Assembly: GCA_964017185.1 (NCBI GenBank)
Contig: OZ024877.1
Location: 62,212,711 to 62,276,710, forward strand
From: Rugalucina vietnamica
Taxonomy: Eukaryota > Mollusca > Bivalvia > Lucinida > Lucinidae
DNA length: 64,000 bases
Reading direction: 5' to 3'
Both the position numbers and the translations under genes were made by a program. Position 1 is the stretch's first letter. The number at the start of each line of letters is the position of its first letter. A model generated the notes under the pieces. It saw only the letters and a program-made list of their open reading frames with translations. It was not told where the DNA came from and ran no database searches. This document shows, piece after piece, positions 1-11,700 of the stretch.

Positions 1-984
1 TGGAAGATTCTATTTTGACTAATGATGAAGATTTGTGACCATAAACGTCATTTGTATGCCTCTGATTTGAAAATAATCGATATGCTATGAAGCGGCGTGC
101 TAAGCGATGAAGAAAGGTGTCTAGCTATGAAGAAAACGTGTAAGCTTGGAGGATGAGCAATCCAGTTGATTTTACTGTAACGAAGTACGCTGGTCAGCCT
201 TGTATTGTCAAGAGGCGTATTTAATATCATCCTCAGCTATGAAATAAAGAAGTCACTTACTTACTTAGCTTATTCGGCAACTAAGAAAAGCTGATAAATG
301 TCTTTCTTGTTTTGAAATAGTATGGAAAAAGTAAGTATTCATTGCACTTAGATAGACCTCTTGCACGTTTTCTAGCTAGCTCATTATCAAACACTCTTGC
401 GCTTACATTTGGTCATTCAATCAGTTGTTGGATTTTAAATCTGAGACCGCTGCACCCTTTTTAAACTCTTGTTATAATGGTGTCATTGCTGATTACCGTA
501 TGAACCATAATAGTTCCATGTACAAGAAGAAGTAAACTGATCATTTTCTGTAATGCATATAGCTCTTTTTCGTTCCTCCAATAAGAAGCGAACTACATAT
601 AAATATAAGTAAGCAATCATATCGAAAAAAAAATACATGTAATACACAAATACATACTGTAAGACAAAACATGCTCTTGTAAAGGAAGAATCATGCTTTT
701 TCAAAAAAAGAAACACATTTACCAGATTTGCTAAGTTGCTGTCGAAGCTGAGGATGATATTAAATACGCCTCTTGACAATACAAGGCTGGCCAGCGTATT
801 TCGTTATAGTAAAATCAACTGGACTGCTCATCCTCCAAGCATAACACGTTTTCTTCATAGCTAGACACCTTTCTTCATCGCTTATCACGCCGCTTCATAG
901 CATATCGATTATTTTCAAATCAGAGGCATACAAATGACGTTTATGGTCACAAATCTTCATCATTAGTCAAAATAGAATCTTCCA
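1..984. mobile_element. Foldback-type element with 238-bp inverted arms
   Basis: Bases 1-238 are the near-perfect reverse complement of 746-984, differing by a one-base indel and a few substitutions. About 500 bp of AT-rich sequence without a convincing ORF lies between. The outer end at 984 pairs with base 1, so the left end may lie outside the window and the target duplication cannot be read. Long terminal inverted repeats and no coding capacity fit a non-autonomous DNA transposon (MITE or foldback type). The superfamily cannot be assigned. Confidence 0.8.
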
Positions 985-2105
985 AATAAAATGGACGCAT
1001 TGCATAAGTTGGAAAACGAAGTTATGCGGCGTGTTTGTGTTGAAAATCTAGTAAACAACCTAAAAACGCATGTGTTGCACTCACCTTAAAAGTGATTCCA
1101 AACCACGTGCTGTGTTTTTAGCAGATCTGCTGGAGATGAAAGACGCTAGATATATTACCCACATCATGTCATTCTCCGATTTTTGAAAGATGTCTAAAAA
1201 TAGGAATAATTGATAATAAAAGAAGAGAACACGAAGTCACTTACACGTTTCGAACCCCGCAGCTGCATAGTGGGAAGTACCGCAAATGAATTTATTATCA
1301 TGGCATTTTGCTATGAAAGAGCTGGATTGGTGGCCGTGTCTGTGGTGAATCTAGCAAGCCATGATTTTGTTTCAATTATTGCTTGTTTATATTTTCATGT
1401 ACAGAAATATTTGTTTTTATGATAAACTACGAATTTAAAACATTAAGTATAACAATATGTCATTAATTACATGTGTAAGTCATTAATTACATGTGTAACA
1501 GAAACGTTCGCGCGAGATCCCACCCGACAAAGTAAGCGTCTTACAGACCATAATGGGATGTAAATAAATATGATTTCTTGATATCAAGACCTCCAAATCT
1601 TGAGAACACCATCGGGCGTCGTAGTTGGTCTTATCTCTTCTCTATCATTCCCTCCGGCTGCAGTCGTATCTTACTCCGGCGTAGACGTTACCCTCATTTC
1701 CTGACTAAAGAGGGTATGTTAATTAAATGTTTGAAAATGTTCAAAATATACCAGATACAAGCGTGCTTCGGTTCTGTTTATGACAGCTACAGATTGTTTC
1801 TTTCATATGCACAATTTCAACCATTATCTTCGTACAGAAAGACACTTGTAACTGTTTCAAGTAGGTTGTTGTTTTAAAGTATATTTTTCACAAATTTATC
1901 AATTATACGAATATCTTTGCGCCTACAATCGTTTTGAACAACAAAATCAATGTCATGGGAAGATACAGAATCAGCGAAACTGAGTAAAAGGCGTGTTTTC
2001 TAATTTATTTTGACAATTTTAGAAGAAAAACACTCTCTATTTTCCTCAGGCGTAGGCTTTATCCTCGGAGTTGGCTATCTCACTCCGGCGTTGGTCAAAT
2101 ATCGA
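985..2105. other. Intergenic, no gene recognised
   Basis: There are short ORFs only, none resembling a known family. A local direct duplication of about 20 bp (GTCATTAATTACATGTGTAA) occurs near 1460-1500. No RNA gene, long repeat or clear regulatory element was seen. Confidence 0.5.
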
Positions 2106-2109
2106 TATT

Positions 2110-2795
2110 TGGCATGCAGAGTGTGATAAAGCACGATGAGATTACGTGTCATGCTAAAGAACCATAACTCTTGCTTGCATATCTTTGGAGTAATTTCCTT
2201 TTGATTATTTTCCATACAATTTCGTGTCCACCCTATAACTTGAAAACCGTAAGAGAAATTTCAGTGAAACTTGGTACTTATAAAGCATGATGAGACGATG
2301 TGTCATGCACAAGAATTATAACTCTTGCTTTCATATCTTTGGAGTTATTTTCCTTTGATTATTTTCCATACAATTTCATGTTCACTCTATAACTTGAAAA
2401 CCATAAGAAATATTTCAATGAAACTTGGTACACTTATAAAGCACGATGAGATGATGTGTCATGCTAAAGAACCATAACTCTTGCTTGCATATCTTTGGAG
2501 TTATTTCCCTTTGATTATTTTTCATTCAATTTCGTGTCTGCTCTATAACTCAAAAACCATTAAAGATTTTTCAATGAAACATGGAACACTTATAAAGCAT
2601 GATGCACAAGAATCATTACTCTTGCTTTCATATCTTTGGAGTTATTTCCCTTTGATTATTTTCCAAACACTTTCATGCCCCCTCTATAACTTGAAAACCG
2701 TAAGAGATATTTCAATGAAACTTGGTACACTTATAAAACAGAATGACAGGATATGTGATGCACAAGAACTATAACTCTTGCTTGCATATTTTGGA
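2110..2795. repeat. Tandem repeat, ~155-bp unit, about 4.3 copies
   Basis: The phrase ATAACTCTTGCTTGCATATC recurs with small changes near 2165, 2319, 2474, 2615 and 2771, giving a period of about 141-156 bp. Each unit continues with CTTTGGAGTTATTTCCCTTT, CTATAACTTGAAAACCGTAA and ATGAAACTTGGTACACTTAT. A 97-residue ORF across it is only the translation of two repeat units. The units are diverged, so the array is not fresh. The family is not recognised. Confidence 0.85.
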
Positions 2796-3984
2796 CATGC
2801 ACGTAGAAAGGGGGGAGACATCAGTTTTCACATAGAAAACAAATTCTAGTTTGATTTAAATATAGAGAGATCACCAGTGTTTGTTATACAGCAAGACAGA
2901 GGTGAACAGAAAAAGAAATTAGTAAAATGTGCTGGTACTGTAGCAGTGACCTAGTACCTGACATAGGCTACCACATCGTACAAAAAACAAATAGTACTAA
3001 AAGCACATGATTCTCGAACTAGTTAATGACTGTCTTTCCCCAAAAACCAAATAAAAAGTATAAATGTCCATTCCGGTAATCCATTCCCGTAATCAGGCCC
3101 CTTCTGGTAATAGAAGGCAACACTTGTTCGGGAAGACTAGGAACTGACACCGCAAACACCAACATTTTACTGCAACAGCCATTACCTAATGTTTATTTGA
3201 AGGCTAACACCCTTGCAAGAGGCAACAGTGTTTATCTGGGTACAGTGGCAGATTAAGAGGGGGTTTGCTAGAACACTCCTCTGGGACCAACTTATTTCAT
3301 TTTCATGGGTCAATTGAGGAAAAAGCAGATAAAATGGAGAAAATACTGAGTTGATCAATTTCTGACATAAATCACCTACATCCGCCTAGGTGGGATTGCA
3401 CCGTTAGGTAAATTAAAATGTATGGTCTGTCCAAATACCAAAGCAGGGTCGTTGGGGCAACTTGACTTGCCCAACATATAAATTAAGCAAAATATACTCT
3501 GCAAGTAAACAAGTCAGTTTATCTGTGCATACAACACAATAAAAATGTATTGATTGGTTTGCCATGTTATTTATTGTTTCATGTATGCTGTGGTGAACAA
3601 TTACTCTACGAGTTTGTATACATACCAAATAAAATATTCTATTCCATTCTATGCTACCAGTTTTTGTGGTGCAAAATTTTGGTGATGTACTGTATACCAA
3701 AATGTCACATGACACCATGCACATGGATTTGCTGATTTCTGTTGGATGAACAAGTAAACAAATGGAAATTTTACTAATTATCACTGTTTTTGGTGGAATA
3801 CTGTGTAATTTGATAGTGCCATGAATGGAATAATATGAATATACAATGACATCATGTGATCATGCTGTTTTGACATCCAAATGGTGAGATTTTGTAATTT
3901 AATTTTGTAGCCATGGCTTCAACTAGAACCGATAGCATGTAGTGAATACAAAATCGATCTGTTCTTTTTCTAGAACTAACCGGG
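2796..3984. other. Intergenic, no gene recognised
   Basis: AT-rich sequence with no repeat of recognisable family and no ORF with domain-like features. A 123-codon minus-strand ORF (3413-3784) has no recognisable motif and overlaps a plus-strand ORF. It is treated as chance. Confidence 0.45.
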
Positions 3985-4118
3985 TTTCAGTGATATTATT
4001 ATATCTGTGAGCCCTCGTTTTTTATTCATCACGGTCTTTATTATAATCTGTTTGTCCTCGATGCCTGATGATTCATTAACTAGTTAGATATTCACCACGA
4101 GGACCGAACAACTAGCGA
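3985..4118 (+). repeat. R1 dispersed repeat, left fragment of an interrupted copy
   Basis: This fragment matches 54970-55095, from the TCTGTGAG phrase through TTCACCACGAGGACCGAA to AAATGTT. The rest of the same copy resumes at 4677 (GAACCTCTGCTAAAGCTGAG, compare GAACCACTGCAGAGGCTGAG near 55105) and again at 12594. The copy has therefore been split by later insertions. Confidence 0.7.
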
Positions 4119-4484
4119 AATGTTGCGAGGGCAGAGATCTATAATTATCGTTCGCATAGACTCCCATTGTAATTTGCCCCAAAACAAGACTCATTCATAT
4201 GCTTCACAACTCATAGTGGACCTCCACACATTCAGCAGACGAGACATCGCCCTAGGCCGTGTACAAGTGCAGCCAAAATATAGAATGTTAGCCAGCATCA
4301 ACGGACGGTATTTTTGCTGTTCCGAAAATCGGTCAACAATGAAAAACTTATTCAAAAATCACAACATCTGCAATTTAGCCATTGTATGGCACAACACCAG
4401 CTGTTTAAATCACACAATATATCAAAATATTCAAGAAAGCCGCAGGAGATCTGCCCACACTTTGGGCCAATCGCTTGCAACGAT
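4119..4484. other. Unassigned insertion inside an R1 copy
   Basis: By comparison with other R1 copies this stretch should be absent, so it is an insertion or a remnant of one. It holds a 165-codon open frame starting at 4120 that runs into the SINE. The predicted protein has no recognisable domain and its end is SINE-derived, so it is not called as a gene. Confidence 0.4.
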
Positions 4485-4497
4485 ACAATTGCAGGTC

Positions 4498-4663
4498 GAA
4501 GCCTCCGTGGTGCAGTGGTTATGTCACTCGCCTTGTAAACCAGGGGTCGCAGGTTCGATCCCGGGCTTCTCCAGTCCGTCGGATGGGACTATAAACCGAG
4601 GTCCCGTCTCCATATGACCTTAGCTGTTGGTGGGACGTTAAACCACAATCAACCAACCAACCA
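4498..4663 (+). mobile_element. tRNA-Thr(TGT)-derived SINE with GGACGTTAAAC tail
   Basis: The head reads as a tRNA-Thr: A-box near 4507 (TGGTGCAGTGG), anticodon-loop region CTTGTAAACCAGGGGTCGC shared with animal tRNA-Thr(TGT), and B-box GGTTCGATCCC near 4552. A non-tRNA body follows, ending in the conserved GGGACGTTAAAC motif and an (AACC)n tail. A perfect 13-bp target-site duplication flanks it (4485-4497 and 4664-4676). The tail and duplication show a retroposed SINE, not a functional tRNA gene. The A/B boxes would be an internal pol III promoter. Confidence 0.9.
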
Positions 4664-4676
4664 ACAATTGCAGGTC

Positions 4677-4764
4677 TATGTCCATGAACCTCTGCTAAAG
4701 CTGAGATTGAGGTCAGGCGCCTGTAAAACAGATTTACTTATGTTGCTGATTGTTCAAATGCTAT
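4677..4764 (+). repeat. R1 dispersed repeat, middle fragment
   Basis: This continues the R1 copy after the SINE: GAACCTCTGCTAAAGCTGAG, the AGGTCAGG phrase, CCTGTAAAACAG and CTGATTGTTC. These match 55105-55190. It stops exactly at the Gypsy target site CTAT, and the same copy resumes at 12594. Confidence 0.7.
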
Positions 4765-5466
4765 TGTAACGTATGCGGGGTTAGCTTAATAAATATATAA
4801 ATAATTTTCCTTTGGGACTACTTTGTCCTGTGATTATAGACCAATGATTTTACAATGATTGGATGAGCAAAACAAAAATCATAGGAATCAACTTAATATG
4901 CATATAAAACAAATGTGATGATGATCTGCACTCGGTATATGAGCTCAGCCTGAACCTCTGCTGAGCTAGCTCTGACTATTAGTATCAGCCTACACTGCTG
5001 ATGCTCCGTCAGTGACTAGCATACACTTCTGCTAGGCCAGTCCTATGCTAGTAACATAAACCACCTTAATCGCCTAAGACTGTTCACTGCTTGGTTATAT
5101 TTATCAATGCTACTTGGATGGACTGTGTCCACTTTTCGCTGTTGCTACTGAGATGGATAAAATCCACTGTTCGCCACTAAACCAAGCTTGCAATCAGTCT
5201 TTAATAGATTTTATATTGGTTTATTTACTTTATCTGTACTCTCCGACGACTTCTTGCTAACTGAACAACTCGCAACGCGAAACACGGGTATTTATACTAT
5301 CTGTGACGTCACACACTTTGGACGAATCTACTTTGCGGGCGAGTCTATGTTTTGAATTACCTTAGAAACGGGGTTGTCAAGCTACTCAAAGTCGTTTCGA
5401 CCAAGTGAATTAATCGCCGGTACTATCCTATGAAGACCGACTTGCAAAAATAATGATTTTGTCACA
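4765..5466 (-). repeat. 3' LTR of the Gypsy element
   Basis: This 702-bp repeat appears identical base for base to 11888-12589. It is the 3' LTR because the element reads on the minus strand. An AATAAA on the minus strand (5220-5225) is a candidate polyadenylation signal. Confidence 0.95.
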
Positions 5467-5482
5467 CTACCCACGCCTCCGG
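5467..5482 (-). promoter_or_regulatory. Candidate polypurine tract
   Basis: Immediately upstream of the 3' LTR on the minus strand the sequence reads CCGGAGGCGTGGGTAG. This is the position where plus-strand DNA synthesis is primed in LTR elements. It is only moderately purine-rich, so the call rests on position. Confidence 0.5.
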
Positions 5483-5572
5483 GTATATGCGTCCTCGCAT
5501 AAAATAACTAAAAAAAAATCATGACATTAACATTATTTTTGTTCAACATTTTTCAAAAATCATCATCTTCGG

Positions 5573-5606
<34 letters not shown>

Positions 5607-5771
5607 GTCAAAGTCTGTCCGCATCGGACCATGCCTTACTTTAGGCTTATCTTATGGATAATTATCCATTATTACTTTTTTTGTATATCATAGACCTGAC
5701 CTTGGTCTAATTTATCATGTCAATGAAAATGAAACTTCATTGCCTTCCTGACAGCACTGAAGTTGAACACT
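5467..5771 (-). other. Gypsy 3' untranslated region with (ATC)n tract
   Basis: About 300 bp lie between the gag-pol stop and the 3' LTR. A trinucleotide run of ATC/TCA occupies about 5572-5607. No second ORF (envelope or accessory) is present. Confidence 0.7.
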
Positions 5772-8700
5772 TTAATCATCAGACTCAGGGCAATATGTAA
5801 GGGTTAGTTCAACATTCCCTTCTCCTTTGAGCTGCAAACTGATATCACTTGCTTGAATACTTCCGTCCGAAATGATATCGCCCATATCTATCTTAACGGG
5901 CCCTGTCTTCTGCTTCTTCCTTCGAACTCTATCCCTGTAAGTCTCCTCACCATTCTCTGTCACTGTCGTGACAGATTCAGACGATCCCTCTTTTATCATA
6001 CTCTCGCAGGTCACCTTGATTTCTTTCTTTCTCTTCAGAGTCCCGTTATCTTTCTTCACCTCTATAACTATCTCTTTCTGTCCAATGTTCTCGTTCTCTG
6101 GCTTTTCGTCTACTTTCTGTTTCTTAAGTGCAACTGGGATGGCAGGTGTGGTGGCTTTCCGGATCACCCTGCCAAGCCACAGCTCTTTCTCCTTATCCAC
6201 ACTGCTCTGATCAACTTTGTCTTTCTTAATTTCCTGTCTTCTCGAGTCATTGTCACTTAAGCTGTCACTATCATCAGAGACCTGTAATTCTCCCTCCAAA
6301 GATACATCAGGTGACTTATCCCAGTCATAGTTTTCTTCAGAAACTAGATCGACACTTTCTACCTTCTTAGCCGTGCTCACTGTCTCTTCCTTTTTCTGTA
6401 CCTGACCATCAGAAACTTGCTTTTCTTTACTATCCTTCACTTTACTCTGATCATCCAGGTTATGCTTCTCTTCATCAACATTAACTTTGGCTACATGACT
6501 GTTCGTCTTCAGGCCAACTTTGAAATGTCCTGCAGATCTGTTCAATGTTCTATTTATGCTTGCCCAAGCCTGATGTTGCGTTCTCTTGTGTTTCTCGAGA
6601 TATGATTTCAGCTTGAAGGTTTTGCCACAGGCATGGCAAGTCCATCTGTCCCTGTAGCTCTGAATCATGTGCTGCTCATATGGGGCTCCTGTCTCAAACA
6701 TCCCCTTACACCAACTGCACTTTGTTTGTGTTTCCTCCGACATTTCCAAACCGCCGTATTTCCTCGGAGTCTGCTTTGTGTTCACCAGCCTGCAAGAGAA
6801 AACATAATCTTTAGCCCAAACAGGTTTTCTACGGACTCTCTTACTTTCAGATTCATACTCTATGTCTGTGTCCATAACGGGCTGGTGAGCAGATTCTAAT
6901 TCTTCTACTTCATCTATCTCATTATCTCTATCTGCTTCAGGCTCATTATTATTCTCGGGTTCATGTGCATGACCTTCTTCATGACCTTCTATATCAGACT
7001 GTTCAAGTTCACCTCTTAGAACTTGTTGTCTACACAACTTAATTCTGTCACAGTGAATTATTTGCTCAGCATTATTGCGACCACAATTTACTTTGTACAA
7101 AACTTCTGACAGTTTGCCAGTAACTTTGAATGGACCCCTCCAGAAAGGCGTCAGCTTTGCAGAGGTGCCCACCTTCTTCACAGGGAAATGCACAAACACT
7201 TGATCTCCAATCTTAAATGTTTCAAAGGACATTCGCGAATCGCGATTTCGTTTTTGCCTATGCATAGCTTGCTGTGTGTATTGACGTACGAGTGTGTGTG
7301 CCCTTTCTATACGGTCCCGTAATTCCCAAACCCACTGATTGCTTGGGATCGGTTTACTCAGATTTGGGAGCTCATACACAAGGTCAAGCGGTGTTGAAAC
7401 TTCGCGACCAAACATTAGCATGTTGGGACTCATCCCAGTTGTTTCATGCTCGGTACTGCGGTAGGCCATGGTAACGTAAGGTAACTGTTCATCCCAATCT
7501 CTATGATTTTCACTGACGTACGCGGAAAGCATCGCCGCAAGCGTACGGTTGAACCGTTCAACCATTCCGTCGCTCTGTGGATGGTAAGGGGTGGTGCGCG
7601 TCTTGTGTATGCCTAGCAATTTGCACATTTCTTGAAACAAATTACTTTCAAATTGACGTCCTTGATCAGAGTGGATAACTTGGGGAATTCCAAATCGACA
7701 AAGCACATTTTCCACAAGCACTTTTGCTATAGTACATGCTTCCATGTTTGGGATCGGCAAAGCCTCGGTCCATTTCGTAAAGTAGTCGCCGATCACCACA
7801 ATGTACTTATTGCCTCTTGGTGTCTCAGGTAGCTCACCTAAAATGTCAATGGCAATCCTCTCCATAGGAAAGCCGCTTCTGACAATCTGCATCGGTGCTC
7901 GCTTTGATGGAATCGGGCCTTTGCGTTTGCTACAAGCATCACAACCAGCTATATAGCTTCTGACGTCAGATTGTAATCCAGGCCAGTAAAACTTCTGCTT
8001 GATTTTACTGACAGTCTTCGTGACACCTAAATGCCCTGATGTTTTCATGTCATGGCAGGCATACAAAATGGATCGTCTAGCCTTTTTGGGGACGATCACT
8101 TGAAATGTGACCTCATTATCTTCATCCAGATTTTCTTGTCTCCGAACAAGCAAATTATCGTCTAGTTCAAGGCATGGAAACTGATTCCAGAGTGATTTCA
8201 ATATGTAACCTTCAGCAGCAATGGCGGCAAATTCCGGCCTCTTATTTGCTTGCACCCATGAACGAACTACAGCTAGTTCGTCATCATTGGCTTGCAGAGA
8301 TTTTAAGTCATCAAACTCACTCCTACTTTTATCAGTATCCTCACTTCCTACATGCATGCAACTAGGATCTAAGTCCTTTGAATTATCCTGCGGAATTTCA
8401 CTATGGCTAGTTGAGACTGTATCATCAATGCAAGGCTTCCTGCTCATGCCATCTGCGTTACCATGCAATCTACCAGGACGATGCTCGATTGTCATGGAAA
8501 ATGATGATAGAACCTCTAACCAGCGGGCTACCTGACCCTCTGGGTTCTTAAAGTTCATCAGCCAGCGTAAAGACGCGTGATCTGTCCTAGCTGTGAACTT
8601 CCGCCCATAGAGGTAGTGCCGAAAATACTTCACAAAGTATACAAGGGCTAGTAACTCCTTCCGAGTTACACAGTATTTTCTCTCCGATTTAGATAGCGTT

Positions 8701-11700
8701 CTGCTTGCGTAAGCTATCACACGCTCCTCATTTCCCGTTTTCTGTGACAAAACCGCCCCAATTGCATGATTACTTGCATCCGTGTCCAGAATAAATGGTT
8801 TAGTAAAGTCTGGATGAGCAAGTATGGGAGCCGTCACAAGCATGTGCTTCAGTCTTTCAAATGCTTCTGAGCATTCAGTCGTCCAGTTGAACTTCTGGTC
8901 TTTTTCTGTGAGCCTCGTCAATGGCTTAGCAATGTGCGAATAGTTGGCGATAAACCGCCTGTAATAACTACACAGTCCCAGAAATGACCTGAGCTCAGTG
9001 ATATTCTTTGGTGTCGGCCAGGTTTTGACACATTCAATCTTCTGCGGGTTAGTGTGTATTCCGTGTTCATTTATAACATGGCCTAAGAAATCGACCTCTC
9101 TCTTGAACAGCTGACACTTTTGTGATTTCAATTTTAGACCAGCCTGAGCAAATCTTGCTAGCACAGTGTCTAAATTCTGTATCATTTCCGCAAATGTCTT
9201 CCCAAAAATGATTATGTCATCCAAGTAGATCAGGCATATTTGCCAATGCAACCCTGACAGTACTAATTCCATTAACCTCTCGAAGGTCGCAGGGGCATTA
9301 CATAAGCCAAAGGGCATTACATTGAACTCGTAAAGACCGCGCCTGGTTATGAAGGCTGTCTTCTGTCGATCATCAGGATCGACTTCCACTTGCCAATAAC
9401 CAGCACTTAAGTCCAAACAAGAAAACCATTTCGCCCCTGCAAGTTGGTCCAGAGATTCATCAATTCTGGGTAACGGGTAGGCATCCTTGACTGTGACGTC
9501 ATTCAGGCGCCTGTAGTCAATACAGAAACGTCTGGACCCGTCCTTCTTTTTCACAAGCACAATAGCACTGGCCCATGGACTTGTCGATGGCTGTATGATA
9601 TCATGTTCTAGCATAAGATCAAGTTGCCTATCAACTTCATCCTGCATATGTACAGGAACTCTGCGCATGGCTTGTTTTATTGGCCTTGTGCTATCTACAG
9701 AAATTTTGTGCTTTATAATGCCTGTCCTACCTAAGTCATGTTCGTCCTTGGAAAATATATCTCCATATTTTCCTAGGAGATTTGCAATTTGTTTCTTTTG
9801 TGTGGAAGACATTCCTTCTGATGCTCTTTCATAGAGTTCAGTCAAATGCTTGGGCAGATTTCTTGGAGGCTTTGTCTTTACTTCCTGTACGGCCCTCAAA
9901 ACTTGTGCTGGACAAAACTCAGCAATATTTGTACCAGGGTACAATATCTGATCCTCATTAGAAAAGTTGGCATATCTAATGGGTATTTTTCCATTAGCTT
10001 TCACGAGTGTCCTTGCAACAACTCCTCGGTTTGAATTTAGAAACTTGCCCGAAGTTTCTATGATGCCTATGTTGTCATCACTGGAATCATAATCAACCAA
10101 TTGTCCCTCAAGGATAACCTCCGATCTACTTGGCACATGCACCCTTTCTTTCACGATGACTTGGTAGCAGCCGATCTTACCAATTTTAACCAAAGGACAC
10201 ACTGTCCCTTTAATATGCATGGTCATACCAACAACATCTACAATGACATTGTGCGTCGACATGAAGTCCAACCCTAGAATAGCATCAATGTCCATTTCAG
10301 CTATCACTACGTCCATGACACACTTCACTCCGTTTATCACAAAACAAACGTTTGCTTTGCCTTTTGTATCAAGGACATTTCCAGACGCAGATACGATCTC
10401 TTTATCAAATTTTTCCAGAGAGACTGTACCTTTAATGGTAGACCAAACCTTAGATGACAGTAGACTGAGTGTTGCCCCGCTGTCCACTAAGCAGTCGGCA
10501 CCATATTCTCCGAGCTTAGCTTGCACAAATAATCCAGCATGATTGGTACTGCTCAGACAAACACTCTCCTTATTTGTAGAACCAGGTTTATCCTTGTCTC
10601 TATTACTAGTTTTGGGCTGAGTACAATCTTTAATCAAGTGCTGGTCAGAGTTGCAGTTAAAGCACCTGCGAGCTGTCCTGTTCTGACCCTTGACCTCGGG
10701 TTTATAACTTCCGTTATTAACCCTTTGTCGGTTAGTGCCATTATCAGTCCTTGTCTGAGCAGGCGGTCTGTTATTACTCACCGGACCTTGCTTAGAGGGC
10801 TGATTTTCTTGACGATAATTACTGTTCCGTTGCTGAAACAACAGCTTGTTCATAACTTTCGTCATCTCATCTAACCTGTTGTTCAGAGACGAGAAAGCTT
10901 CCGCCAATTTCTTGTCATCAACTTGTTCGCTTGAGACAGCTGTATTTATGAACCCCTGTCCAGCTTGTTTACTTTCTGCTCTATAGAAAGCCTCTAATTC
11001 GACAGCGTGTCTCACAGCGTCATTAAGATCAATAGGCCTTGCCTGCTTGATCTTCAGTCTCATTTCCGTGTTGACTAGCGAGTCGACAAACTGTTCTTTA
11101 GCTAAGGTCTCCCTCACATCGCTGGGAGCTTTAGGATATGCGAGGTTGGTCAAGCGTCTGATATCCTGTCCAAGCTCGGCCATGCTTTCTGATGCTTTTT
11201 GGCGGCGTTCTCGCAACTGGACCCTATACAGCTCTGTCTGGTTTGGAGGTGCAAAGCGCTCTTCTAAAGCCTTGACTAAGTCACCATAATCATGCTTGCC
11301 AGACTCTAAATTGCCAAACACACCTTGTGCTTGTCCACGTAGTGATACAGAAAGGTACAGACCTTTCTGTTGTTCCGTCCAGCCGTTCAGCTCGGCACAG
11401 GCATCAAAATGTGCCTTGTAGTCCATCCATGCTACACTACCATCATAAGTGGCTGGTTTCATAATTACGTCCTTAGATTTCGAGCCTGAGCTAGCTGGCT
11501 TCTTTCTATTAGTCACAAACCTATCAGGTATCTCATGACTGTCTATGCCTTCCGCCTCAGACAGTCCGGCCTCAGCACCATGAGCATCTGGTCTACCCTT
11601 AGGTATATCTGACCATACCTTCCTAGAACCTAGACCTTGCTCATCTTTAACTGGTGCTGGGGTAGAAAGTAGCCCAGACATTTCGCCTAGCTCTTGTCCA

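Noticed and set aside
3413..3784. 123-codon minus-strand ORF
   Set aside because: No recognisable domain, AT-rich context, overlapping ORF on the other strand, no sign of conservation to lean on.
4498..4571. A tRNA-Thr(TGT) gene
   Set aside because: The tRNA-like part continues into a SINE body with an (AACC)n tail and a 13-bp target duplication, and stem pairing is imperfect.
5853..11289. Numerous plus-strand ORFs across this interval
   Set aside because: They are antisense shadows of the Gypsy Gag-Pol frame.
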